From NCBI GenBank assembly GCA_019752635.1, contig JAIELX010000007.1, forward strand, positions 1-64,000: a DNA stretch of 64,000 nt, read 5' to 3'. The notes under the pieces are model-generated. The model worked only from the letters and a program-made list of their open reading frames with translations. It was not told where the DNA came from and ran no database searches. The DNA comes from Candidatus Obscuribacterales bacterium. GTDB lineage: Bacteria; Cyanobacteriota; Vampirovibrionia; Obscuribacterales; Obscuribacteraceae. The position numbers and the translations under genes were made by a program. Below are positions 17,725 to 25,755 of this stretch, piece by piece (position 1 is the first letter of the stretch; each line of letters starts with the position of its first letter).

Positions 17725-19113
17725 ATGCTGAATTTGCGCCTGTCCTCACTTGCCTCAGTCAAACTCACGATCGCGATTTTTGCGGCCATTCTGGTCACTA
17801 TCCTGCTGGGAGCCTGGTGCCCCCAGGAGTCGCAGGGCGGCTTCGAGAAAGTGGTAGAAACATTTGGCCCTGGCATGGCTCTGCAACTTCATGACCTGGG
17901 AATCACGGACATGTTTCACAGCCCGGTATTCCTGGGCCTAATCGGCTTGCTGACGGTGAACATGCTGGCTTGTAGTTTTCAGCGCGTCTTCCCTAAGATA
18001 CGCCTATACCGGCAACCGATAGCTTTCATGAGCAACAAGGAGATCGTCAAGTTTCCAGTCACCAAAACTATTCAGTTAAAGGTCTCCGCTGAAGAAGTAC
18101 TACAAGCGGTGCAGGCACGCTTCAAGAAGCAGGGCTATACCATTCGTACAAACGGCGCCAAAGTCACGGGCGAGTGGGGCAAGTTCGGGCGCATGGCCGC
18201 GTCCGTCACCCATGTCGGATTGCTTTCGCTGCTTGTGGGCGTAACCATAACTTCCTGGACGGGATTCACAGGGTTCAAGCCAGTGTCGCTTGGTAAATCA
18301 TTGAGCTTTGCCGACTCGGAACACAGCAAGCAATGGTTGGGCAAGCTTCCGGATTGGACGGTTCATGTCGATGCGACTCGCAGAGAAGATTATGAAAGCG
18401 GCGATGCTAAACAGTGGTACAGCACGCTTTCAGTAATCAGTCCCAAGGGCGTTGTTTTAAAGAAACAGGAAATTTCAGTCAACAATCCTCTCGAATACGA
18501 AGGCGTCGACATTTATCAATCGAGCTGGGGGCTGGACAGCATAGCGGTTGCGTTTAACGGGCAACGTCCGCAAAAGTTGCAACTGCAGCAAATGGGTGCA
18601 ACTCAGGCCGCGTTCTTGCCGCTGGACGACAAGACTATTTTGATTTTCTCCTTGCGCAAGCAAGATGCCCCCTTAAGAGTGTTCGGAAAGATTCCGGAAT
18701 GGCAGCAGCCGAAAATGCTGGCTGAAATCCCGCCCGGAAAAACAGCCACCTTCGGCACGGTTCCAATAACCTATCTCGGGCCCGTACCGGTCACCGGTCT
18801 GCAATACAAATCCGATCCCGGATTGCCCGTTACCTATGTCGCCTTCGGCATCATCATCCTTGGAGTGATGCTAGCGGCTGTGCCACATAGGCAGTTGTGG
18901 ATTTATGTGGGCGAAGGTGCCGATGGTACCGCGACTCTGTATATGGGCGGCGTATCGAAGAAAGCGAAACGAGCTTTCGAAAAGAGCATCGACGCAGCAG
19001 CCGCAGCCATGGTCGCGAAGTATGGCGAGGCACCGGTAGTCGAGGCACCTGAATCTTCAAGTCCGCCGGAAGAAGTCGAAGTTCTTTCGTATTCCAATGT
19101 CAGTTCGCCCTAA
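17725..19113 (+). CDS. ccs1: Cytochrome c biogenesis protein Ccs1/ResB
   Basis: 462 residues, GAGGAGG upstream of the ATG. The N-terminal region has the ResB pattern: a helix LTIAIFAAILVTILLGAWC, then VFLGLIGLLTVNMLACSFQR. A third helix is at HVGLLSLLVGVTITS, a large periplasmic domain includes VNNPLEYEGVDIYQSSWGLD, and a last helix is near residues 375-390. With CcsA it forms the System II machinery that carries and ligates haem to apocytochromes c on the outer side of the membrane. The partner follows 18 bases downstream. A CxxCH cytochrome is encoded at 32281. Confidence 0.93.
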   Translation: MLNLRLSSLASVKLTIAIFAAILVTILLGAWCPQESQGGFEKVVETFGPGMALQLHDLGITDMFHSPVFLGLIGLLTVNMLACSFQRVFPKIRLYRQPIAFMSNKEIVKFPVTKTIQLKVSAEEVLQAVQARFKKQGYTIRTNGAKVTGEWGKFGRMAASVTHVGLLSLLVGVTITSWTGFTGFKPVSLGKSLSFADSEHSKQWLGKLPDWTVHVDATRREDYESGDAKQWYSTLSVISPKGVVLKKQEISVNNPLEYEGVDIYQSSWGLDSIAVAFNGQRPQKLQLQQMGATQAAFLPLDDKTILIFSLRKQDAPLRVFGKIPEWQQPKMLAEIPPGKTATFGTVPITYLGPVPVTGLQYKSDPGLPVTYVAFGIIILGVMLAAVPHRQLWIYVGEGADGTATLYMGGVSKKAKRAFEKSIDAAAAAMVAKYGEAPVVEAPESSSPPEEVEVLSYSNVSSP

Positions 19114-19131
19114 GGACGTAAGAGGTAGACC

Positions 19132-20124
19132 GTGTCCGACTTCCAAGTAGCCCTCACCAATACAGCCGGGATCTCATCGGTAGTTTCTTTCTGGGTGTTT
19201 GTGTCATCCAACGCAATCGGCAAGAAGCGCGAGCTTTTGGTCAAGCTGGCGCAGTGGGTGATGATCATAGGTTTCGTTGCACTGACGGGCGCAATCGTGG
19301 CAAGAGGAGTAGAAGCGAGTCGCTTCCCGCTATCGAATCTCTACGAGTCACTTCTCTGGTTCGCCTGGGCGATCATGGGGTCTTACCTGCTGGTATCACG
19401 CGCGTACGATTTGAAGCAGCTAGGATGGCTTGCAAGCCTCACTGCAGCAACATTTTTCCTATACGGCAGTTGGTTGCCGCCGGGTCAACACGAAATAAAG
19501 CCGCTGGTACCTGCTCTGATGAGCTACTGGCGACAGATTCACGTACCGCCGTTGATCGTGTCCTATGCAATGTTTTTCATTTCCGGACTGACAGCGTTCC
19601 TGCAGTTATGGAGCGCCGGTCGGCTGAAGGCGATCTGCTTCGCCGCCGTCGCACTTGCCTGCGGTCTCTCTGCAATCGGGCTGGGGACTTTTACCGATAC
19701 CAACACGTTCTTTCTGCAGGCGCTGTTCATCGGTGGCAGTCTCGCTGGTCTCCTGGCAGCCTGGTTCGGGCTGAAGAGCGTCAGCACCAAGCATGAGAAT
19801 GCCCAGCGCGCCGAGCTGTATGACGAAGTGGTCTACAGAAGCATCATGATTGGCTTCCCCCTGCTCACCATCGGGATCATCACCGGTGGTCTCTGGGCTA
19901 ACCACGCATGGGGCACGTACTGGTCGTGGGACCCGAAGGAGTCGATGGCGCTCGCCACATGGCTCGGGTACGCAGCCTACATCCACTTGCGAATCCACCA
20001 TGAGTGCTCGGCTGAAAAGCTATCACTGGTCTCAATCGGCGGCATGCTGCTTACGGTTCTGACGTACTTAGGCTTCAACTCACTCGGATTCGGCGGGCTG
20101 CACAGCTACGGCAACTTCAAATAG
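19132..20124 (+). CDS. ccsA: Cytochrome c biogenesis protein CcsA/ResC (haem handling)
   Basis: 330 residues, GTG start preceded by AAGAGG. It is polytopic with about 8 helices. The diagnostic haem-binding WWD-like domain is WANHAWGTYWSWDPKESMALATWL, and external histidines are found in RQIHVPPLIVSYAMFF and in YIHLRIHHEC. This is the haem-transporting half of the System II synthetase, acting with Ccs1 just upstream. System II is typical of cyanobacteria, plastids, epsilonproteobacteria and Gram-positives rather than E. coli-like bacteria. Confidence 0.95.
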   Translation: MSDFQVALTNTAGISSVVSFWVFVSSNAIGKKRELLVKLAQWVMIIGFVALTGAIVARGVEASRFPLSNLYESLLWFAWAIMGSYLLVSRAYDLKQLGWLASLTAATFFLYGSWLPPGQHEIKPLVPALMSYWRQIHVPPLIVSYAMFFISGLTAFLQLWSAGRLKAICFAAVALACGLSAIGLGTFTDTNTFFLQALFIGGSLAGLLAAWFGLKSVSTKHENAQRAELYDEVVYRSIMIGFPLLTIGIITGGLWANHAWGTYWSWDPKESMALATWLGYAAYIHLRIHHECSAEKLSLVSIGGMLLTVLTYLGFNSLGFGGLHSYGNFK

Positions 20125-20555
20125 ACAGACGACAAATTCGTGTCCGTCCAACTTTTGTAGATGAAAAGCCAGTAAATCTGTTGATGCCGCAGCCGGTAAC
20201 GCCAGTAAATGCGTTAATGGTGCAAATGGCGGAGTGTTTGGATGAGCGTTAAGTGGTAGGGTGGTCAATGCACAACCTTAACCCTGGTTAATATTTCGTG
20301 ATGGGACTCGATTTTACAAACACCCGGAAACGCCCTAAAACAGGCGAAATTTTCGGCCCTAACATATAACCGGAAAAAACACTGGGGTTAACCTGGTTCC
20401 AACAAATATGTTGGAACATTTTAATAGTAGAGTCGTCACGCTCTAAGTAATACACACAGAGTTTCGACGTCACCGATTTCGGTGATGCAGTGCAATGCGC
20501 GCACTTTCGAAAAAGACCGGAAATCCCAAAAGGCGGTACTTGACCGCTTAAGACC
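20125..20555. promoter_or_regulatory. Dyad-rich leader upstream of the sigma factor gene
   Basis: 431 bases without a gene. It holds a direct repeat GCCAGTAAAT at 20168 and 20201, a 14-base palindrome TTAACCCTGGTTAA at 20278-20291, GGTTAACC at 20386-20393, a dyad GTTCCAACA AATA TGTTGGAAC at 20396-20417, and another TCACCGA TT TCGGTGA at 20470-20485. So many symmetric sites before one gene suggest operators for one or more regulators, or RNA structure. No clear ribosome site precedes the ATG at 20556. Confidence 0.55.
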
Positions 20556-21551
20556 ATGAGAAGAATGTACTCACAAGCCGCGATCGAAGACATCACTCTG
20601 GACGAGTTCACGCCTGAATTTGCACAGGGCTTCGACTCGCCGGATTTAATGCTGCCCGGGGAAGACGCACCGCTGTTCGATTCGATTTATGCAGATGAAA
20701 CGATCGACGAAGCGGACAAGCGTTCAGAGGATTCAGTGCAACTGTATCTGCGTGCCATCGGACGGGTCAAATTGCTTAGCGCCACGGAAGAAATCGAACT
20801 GGCGCGAAGGATAGCCAACGGCGACCAGCTCGCGAAGAAGCGGCTCGTACAGGCAAATCTACGCCTGGTGGTCAGCGTAGCCAAGAAGTATCAAAATCGC
20901 GGACTTCCCTTTCTTGACTTGATTCAAGAAGGAAACCTCGGTCTGATCAGAGCCGCTGAGAAGTTTGATCCCGAACGCGGCTACAAGTTCTCGACCTACG
21001 CAACATGGTGGATCCGACAAGGCATCACGCGCGCACTTGCAGACAAATCAAGAACTATCCGCGTGCCTGTGCACATGGTTGAGACCATCAACCAACTGCG
21101 CAAGACCACGCGCAAATTGTCTCAAGAACTGGGACGCCGTCCCGGACTTGAAGATCTGGCAAAAGCAATGAATTGCAGTTTGACTAAAATCAAAGAAATT
21201 CTCGCTGCAAATCGCACGCCGATCTCGCTCGACAGCCCTCTGGGCGAAGACGAGGACAACAGTCTTGCCGACGTCGTACAAGACGAAAACAGCACATTGC
21301 CGGAAGTCTCAACGACAACCGCGTTGCTTGCTTCGGATATCCGCGGCGTGTTGTCGACGTTGACACCCAGAGAACGCGAGATCATCATCCTGCGTTACGG
21401 TCTTAAAGACGGTCACCAACGGACTCTCGAACAAGTGGGCAAGTTGGTGGGTATCACCCGCGAACGCACCAGACAGATTGAGCTAAAGGCGCTACGCGCC
21501 TTGAGAGCATCAAATCTGATGGACAAACTGCGGGATTACTTGGAAGAGTAA
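20556..21551 (+). CDS. RNA polymerase sigma factor, RpoD/SigA family
   Basis: 331 residues. Region 1.2 is [20 protein letters not shown]. Region 2 has [40 protein letters not shown] and [21 protein letters not shown]. Region 3 has [13 protein letters not shown]. Region 4 has [15 protein letters not shown] and the helix-turn-helix [20 protein letters not shown]. The short acidic N-terminus with no region 1.1 resembles cyanobacterial group 1/2 sigma factors, so it may be the primary or an alternative primary-like sigma. Its long dyad-rich leader suggests regulated expression. Confidence 0.93.
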   Translation: MRRMYSQAAIEDITLDEFTPEFAQGFDSPDLMLPGEDAPLFDSIYADETIDEADKRSEDSVQLYLRAIGRVKLLSATEEIELARRIANGDQLAKKRLVQANLRLVVSVAKKYQNRGLPFLDLIQEGNLGLIRAAEKFDPERGYKFSTYATWWIRQGITRALADKSRTIRVPVHMVETINQLRKTTRKLSQELGRRPGLEDLAKAMNCSLTKIKEILAANRTPISLDSPLGEDEDNSLADVVQDENSTLPEVSTTTALLASDIRGVLSTLTPREREIIILRYGLKDGHQRTLEQVGKLVGITRERTRQIELKALRALRASNLMDKLRDYLEE

Positions 21552-21596
21552 CCCTGGTCCAAGATTCCGGAGTTTTTTCCGAAGCAAAACCAGTTC

Positions 21597-21630
21597 GCGG
21601 CCGTTCGACCATCGAGCGGCCGCGTTCTTT
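21597..21630 (+). terminator. Rho-independent terminator after the sigma factor gene
   Basis: GCGGCCGTTCG pairs with CGAGCGGCCGC (one G-T wobble) across a 5-base loop and is followed by GTTCTTT. Confidence 0.8.
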
Positions 21631-21777
21631 ACTTAGGGTTCGGTCCTTGGTCTGTACGGCCGGGGCGAGCTTGCGTGACAAGAACGGATTCCATCCAAGG
21701 CGCCAGAACATATATAAGCGACATGCAAGCGTCCGAAAAACGGCCAAGTACGGATATCCAAAAAGATTTGCCAAGTA

Positions 21778-21805
21778 TTGGCGATTAAATCTTTCTGTGT
21801 ATACT
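21778..21805 (+). promoter_or_regulatory. Probable promoter of the RAMP gene
   Basis: TTGGCG (21778-21783) and TATACT (21800-21805) are separated by 16 bases, about 100 bases before the GTG start. It resembles a primary-sigma promoter. The rest of the 21631-21903 gap shows no gene. Confidence 0.45.
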
Positions 21806-21903
21806 GGTGCCAGCACTACTAAAAATTTCATTCGTTTATAGCTGCGGGGCGGTATTACCTGTAGTGGCTAATCGGCCACGCAATCAGCTCCGAGGAGGTT
21901 GTC

Positions 21904-22722
21904 GTGTCTTTCCAGTTTCGTTCGCGAGTCATAGTCACCGGTCAATTAGTCTTCCAAAGCGGAGACAGCGCGGAACTCGACGAACACGAAGATTTCGACG
22001 ATATTCCGGATCTATCGGTAATTCGCGACATTACCGGACTCTGGTACATCTCCGGCTCCAGCATGAAGCGCCTGCTTAGAGCACGAGCACGCGAAGTAGT
22101 TATGAGTCGCATCGGTCCCGCCCACGCATGCGACCATTACCGCAAGGGCGCAGAATGCATCCGAACCGGCGAAGCACCGGGTGCAGGCATTCATATCAAA
22201 GAGATGCTCGCGCAAAATCGCTGGAGCGACGAGCATTTGAAGACCGCGATTGAATACTTCAGCTGCCTGGTATGCTCTTTGTTCGGTTCGCAGTTGTTAG
22301 ACACTCGCGTTGCGGTAGAAGATCTCAGACCGGCAGTGTATGCGCAGTCGCGACTACGCGGGAAGGACCAGCACGAATCACTAGATGGCAAGAATTTCGT
22401 TTTCAGAGCAATGCTAACCGATTGCGACGAATGGCATCGTGGATTATTCCTTTCGGCATTGTCGCGATTGCAGACAAAAACACTGAGAGTCTCGTGCGGC
22501 GGACTGCATCAACACGCCCGAGCAACTCTAGAAGTCACGGACATTCGTGCTTTGGAATCAGCAAGAGAGTATCTCGAAACCCTTGATGCCAGTGCCGACA
22601 GACGTGACGGTCATACGATCAACATGGTGCAATTGCAAGCATGGCATGCCGCACTCTCAGCCAGACTACGTGAAGTAGAAGCAGACCAGCTACGCCAAAC
22701 CGTCGCAGCATCAGCCTCCTGA
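21904..22722 (+). CDS. Orphan Cas7-like RAMP-superfamily protein (Csm3/Csx7-type)
   Basis: 272 residues, GTG start with a near-perfect GAGGAGG. The N-terminal part matches the RAMP pattern: a strand VIVTGQLVFQSG, then DLSVIRDITGLWYISGSSMKRLLRA, equivalent to the PYIPGSSLKGALR motif of Csm3/Cmr4-like Cas7 proteins. Mid-protein CLVCSLFGSQLLDTRVAVED matches the C..C.LFGS...SRV block. The Gly-rich loop is weakened to SCGGLHQHARATLEV. Such proteins form the crRNA- and target-binding backbone of type III complexes. No Cas10, Cas5, Cas6 or CRISPR array is in the window, so this is a stand-alone copy. Family call good, function open. Confidence 0.75.
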   Translation: MSFQFRSRVIVTGQLVFQSGDSAELDEHEDFDDIPDLSVIRDITGLWYISGSSMKRLLRARAREVVMSRIGPAHACDHYRKGAECIRTGEAPGAGIHIKEMLAQNRWSDEHLKTAIEYFSCLVCSLFGSQLLDTRVAVEDLRPAVYAQSRLRGKDQHESLDGKNFVFRAMLTDCDEWHRGLFLSALSRLQTKTLRVSCGGLHQHARATLEVTDIRALESAREYLETLDASADRRDGHTINMVQLQAWHAALSARLREVEADQLRQTVAASAS

Positions 22723-22738
22723 TCTTACGCCTTCATCC

Positions 22739-23863
22739 TCAGTTTCGTTTATGGTGCGAAGTTGCGTGAATGACTGCCGGCGGCGCTTTGACAAACCATT
22801 CCGGTTTTTCTCTTTTCAGCCGTTCGAGCTCCGCTTTAATGGCGGTTATGCGATCACTATCCAACGGATGATCAGAAAGAATTTCCAGTAGCTTGCTGTC
22901 AACGCTGCTACCCGAGCCGCGAAGCCTCTGAAAAAACTTGATCATGCCTTCACCGTCAAACCCGCTAGCAACCGTAAGGTCGGCGCCAAAGATGTCGCAG
23001 CGTGCCTCTTGTACGCGAGTAAATGACTGACCTTCAAAAAATTTGCCGACAACCAGAGCCTGGGCAATCTGCGCCGCATAGTCGCCGCCCGCACCGGCAA
23101 TCATAGCAATGCAAGTTGTGACACCCATGCTGTGCACTATTGAGCGAAGCCCGTCTCGATGAATAACATGACCAAATTCGTGGCCAAGGACTCCAGCTAT
23201 CTCGTCATCACTGGTTGCTCTATCGATCAATCCCTGATTGACGATCACGTATCCGCCCGGAAGCGCAGAAGCATTGACGTCGCTGGTGGTCGCCACATAG
23301 AAGTGAAAGTCGTACGGCGACTTCGGCAGCTTCGAAATTAGTTTCTTACCGATCCGCACTACACGCTTGTAAGATGCGGAACTCGTATCCATCTGGCCCA
23401 TCTTGTCCTTGATGTAAGCTTCACCGATCTTCGCCTCCAACGATGGATCAATCTTGTCGGCGGCCGCCTCGAACAAGGCATTCAAGCCGAAGTAGCCCAT
23501 AACAAGAATGCAGACAAACCCGATACCAATGCGCATCCAGTAGGTGCTCTTCATCAAGGGCTGGACGGCGACCTTTCGTCTAGTGTCGTGGGCACGAGAG
23601 GCAATGTGTCCATTTACATCGGCGCGATGCAGGGTTTCGAGCAACTCTTTAGTGCCGTCAACGCACATGATTGCGATTCCTGATTGCCTGTCGTGCAACT
23701 TGATGCGGTCGTCATCATGTCCGACTAAATCAAGATCGACGGTATCAAGGCTGATTACAGAACCATCACTAACAACAATCCGTCCGCGTTCCACGACAAT
23801 CGATGCTGGATGCGAATCACCACTGCCGGCCTGATAAATTCTCACATCGAAACGATCTTGCAT
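22739..23863 (-). CDS. M48-family membrane metalloprotease
   Basis: 374 residues. The zinc motif is in IAGVLGHEFGHVIHRDGL (HExxH), with the third ligand Glu likely in RVQEARCDIFGADL. The peptidase domain spans about residues 140-370. Before it is a transmembrane helix (about 115-132, MRIGIGFVCILVMGYFG) and an N-terminal beta-rich domain of about 100 residues that resembles neither HtpX nor BepA. The protease domain would lie outside the membrane. Role is probably envelope protein quality control. It is 25 bases downstream of the TIGR00266 gene, so likely one transcript. Confidence 0.88.
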   Translation of the reverse strand: MQDRFDVRIYQAGSGDSHPASIVVERGRIVVSDGSVISLDTVDLDLVGHDDDRIKLHDRQSGIAIMCVDGTKELLETLHRADVNGHIASRAHDTRRKVAVQPLMKSTYWMRIGIGFVCILVMGYFGLNALFEAAADKIDPSLEAKIGEAYIKDKMGQMDTSSASYKRVVRIGKKLISKLPKSPYDFHFYVATTSDVNASALPGGYVIVNQGLIDRATSDDEIAGVLGHEFGHVIHRDGLRSIVHSMGVTTCIAMIAGAGGDYAAQIAQALVVGKFFEGQSFTRVQEARCDIFGADLTVASGFDGEGMIKFFQRLRGSGSSVDSKLLEILSDHPLDSDRITAIKAELERLKREKPEWFVKAPPAVIHATSHHKRN

Positions 23864-23888
23864 CGCGCTCTCCGCAAGTTAACAAACA

Positions 23889-24602
23889 TCATCCTATCAA
23901 AGAGAGGAGCCCACCGGCACCGGATGCCGCTGGAATAAACCGACGAACCCACTGTCCAAACCCTTTGGGATTGCGGGTTTGAATCCAAACCTTTCCCGGT
24001 CCGGTGAATTCGCAACCAAGGCCTTCACCACTGGTAAGGCTCGACATCCAGCTAACACCGGCTTTCACCACTTTGTAGGACGTATCACCCGACCAGGCAA
24101 CAATGTGTCCATTGTCGATGACATACTGCTCACCGGGTGGAATGTTGATCTCCATTACGGCGCCGAAGGCACTGACAGCAATGGCACCAGTGCCTTTGAG
24201 ATGCAAAACAAACATACCGGCGCCCGAAAACAATCCCGCCGTCAGTTTCTGCGCTTTGGTATCCATCTCAACGGAATGAAATGCCGCCAAGAGACAGCCA
24301 TTTTGAACATAGTAGTCCTGTCCACGTTCGACAGGTAGAATCTTGATGTCCCCGGGAACCGGTGGCGCAATCAGAACATCCCCTGCACCGTCGGCTGCAG
24401 AGATTTCCTGGAAGAAAAATGTTTCTCCGGCAAGAGAAGAGCGTTTCAGCGCTTTCCACCAGCCGCCCCAGACTTTACCGTGAATCTTGAGCTTCGTCGT
24501 TTTCGCAACCATCGCCCCCGATTCCGCGCGCAGAACTTCTCCTCGATCCAGCTTCGCCAAAATGGCCGCATTTGAACCGGGATGGACGACCTGATAGTGC
24601 AT
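23889..24602 (-). CDS. TIGR00266/AIM24-family protein
   Basis: 237 residues. The family pattern is clear: LDRGEVLRAESGAMVAKT near the N-terminus, ETFFFQEISAADGAGDVLIAP, the DYYVQNGCLLAA block, and VIDNGHIVAWSGDTSYKV. These proteins form a double-stranded beta-helix-like barrel. Their biochemical role is not established. Gly-rich C-terminus AASGAGGLLSLIG. It precedes the M48 protease gene by 25 bases on the same strand, so both are likely expressed together. Confidence 0.88.
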   Translation of the reverse strand: MHYQVVHPGSNAAILAKLDRGEVLRAESGAMVAKTTKLKIHGKVWGGWWKALKRSSLAGETFFFQEISAADGAGDVLIAPPVPGDIKILPVERGQDYYVQNGCLLAAFHSVEMDTKAQKLTAGLFSGAGMFVLHLKGTGAIAVSAFGAVMEINIPPGEQYVIDNGHIVAWSGDTSYKVVKAGVSWMSSLTSGEGLGCEFTGPGKVWIQTRNPKGFGQWVRRFIPAASGAGGLLSLIG

Positions 24603-24725
24603 GCAACCGCGCTCCAGAGAGACGACAGGCTAGACATACCCCCCGGACACGAAAGCAAAACAAGCCTCCTAATTTCGCTTGGCATCCCGTTGAGACTGCA
24701 TCGGTAACAGAAAGGGTGTAGAAAA

Positions 24726-24977
24726 ATGATTTACGCGTTGTTCGGCGGAAAAACCAGCCATTGCAGAATGGTAAAAAATGCAGCGCACTGGGCGGCAGCA
24801 GACGATGAGACAAAAATTGAACTGTCCTTCCAGAAGATCCGCAAACTTGAGGCTTCACCTGTGGTCGACCTGGACACCTCAACTCGCATCGATTCTGCAG
24901 TACGCCGCTTCACATGCCTGAACGACGTCTTCGCCGAACTCATTGAAGACAATCAAGCGATGGGGCTGAGCGCCTAG
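24726..24977 (+). CDS. Small protein of unknown function
   Basis: 83 residues; AAAGGG lies about 10 bases upstream of the ATG. It is soluble and mixed in charge (MIYALFGGKTSHCRMVKNAA, then a helical charged middle). No family is recognised. It is divergent from the TIGR00266 gene and ends near a hairpin shared with the gene on the other strand. It is plausible as a gene by its ribosome site and balanced composition. Confidence 0.5.
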   Translation: MIYALFGGKTSHCRMVKNAAHWAAADDETKIELSFQKIRKLEASPVVDLDTSTRIDSAVRRFTCLNDVFAELIEDNQAMGLSA

Positions 24978-24989
24978 CGCCAAAACATA

Positions 24990-25016
24990 GCGAAAAACCC
25001 GCGCGTCGGCGCGGGT
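24990..25016 (-). terminator. Terminator for the YlqD-family gene (minus strand)
   Basis: The 8-bp stem ACCCGCGC/GCGCGGGT with loop GTCG is followed on the minus strand by TTTTTCG. It may also act as a weak stop for the plus-strand small gene. Confidence 0.8.
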
Positions 25017-25041
25017 CAATCACGGACAATCCGATAGCGGA

Positions 25042-25479
25042 TTACATACGGATTTCTTGAATCACGCCGTCTTTAACGAGGATTTCTCCGCCTTCAAGCC
25101 GTTGGAAGATGTTCTCTCCCACACGCACTTCAACGGGATTCTCCACCGTGAATTGGGTCACAACACTGCCCACAGGCAGTTCATTAAGAGCGTTCTGCTG
25201 AGCAGTCATCTCTTCCTTCAATTGCATCAAGCGCAGCTTCTCCGATTCAACTTGCCCGCGAATCGTTTCAATTTGCACTTTCACATCGGACGGCATGGGT
25301 TGAGGACTGCGTTTCTCGATGTCGGCAATCGCTCTTTTTCCCTTGAACTCCAGTTGCTGAAGCTCTGCATCAATTTGCTGCAAATTGCGGTTGATTTCTG
25401 CGGCAACTTGCGCCTTGAAGTTCTCGGTCACTATTGCTTTGACTGCAACCTGGCGCATGAGCTGAATGGTCTCGGCCAT
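25042..25479 (-). CDS. YlqD-family protein
   Basis: 145 residues from the ATG at 25479, chosen because GGAGG is 6 bases upstream. An in-frame start four codons earlier exists but lies over the ribosome site. The long middle (about 25-100) is a predicted coiled coil (NRNLQQIDAELQQLEFKGKR, EKLRLMQLKEEMTAQQNAL). The C-terminal part PVEVRVGENIFQRLEGGEIL matches the end of YlqD proteins found in Firmicutes and cyanobacteria. Their function is not known. Confidence 0.75.
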   Translation of the reverse strand: MAETIQLMRQVAVKAIVTENFKAQVAAEINRNLQQIDAELQQLEFKGKRAIADIEKRSPQPMPSDVKVQIETIRGQVESEKLRLMQLKEEMTAQQNALNELPVGSVVTQFTVENPVEVRVGENIFQRLEGGEILVKDGVIQEIRM

Positions 25480-25755
25480 CAAAACCTCCAAAGTGGGCGG
25501 ACTCTACTAATCCGGCAAAAACAAGCGTAGTTTAGCAGACAGAAACTCTTGACATACAGGTGTTTCAACGCTTTCACACACGCAATCGGACAAGCGCAGT
25601 GCCGCCATGCACGCGCTGAGGCGGAGAAGCTAGCCGGAGCCGCCAAGGCGCGTATATACGATATACTTTACGCCAACTGGACATAGGCACAGGCACCCTG
25701 CTGGCAACTGCGGTTGTCGGGATGTGCCGCATTGGCTTGACGAGGATTATCAAAA

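Noticed and set aside
20396..20417. LexA or CIRCE operator before the sigma gene
   Set aside because: The half-sites GTTCCAACA and TGTTGGAAC do not match the LexA or CIRCE consensus sequences I know.
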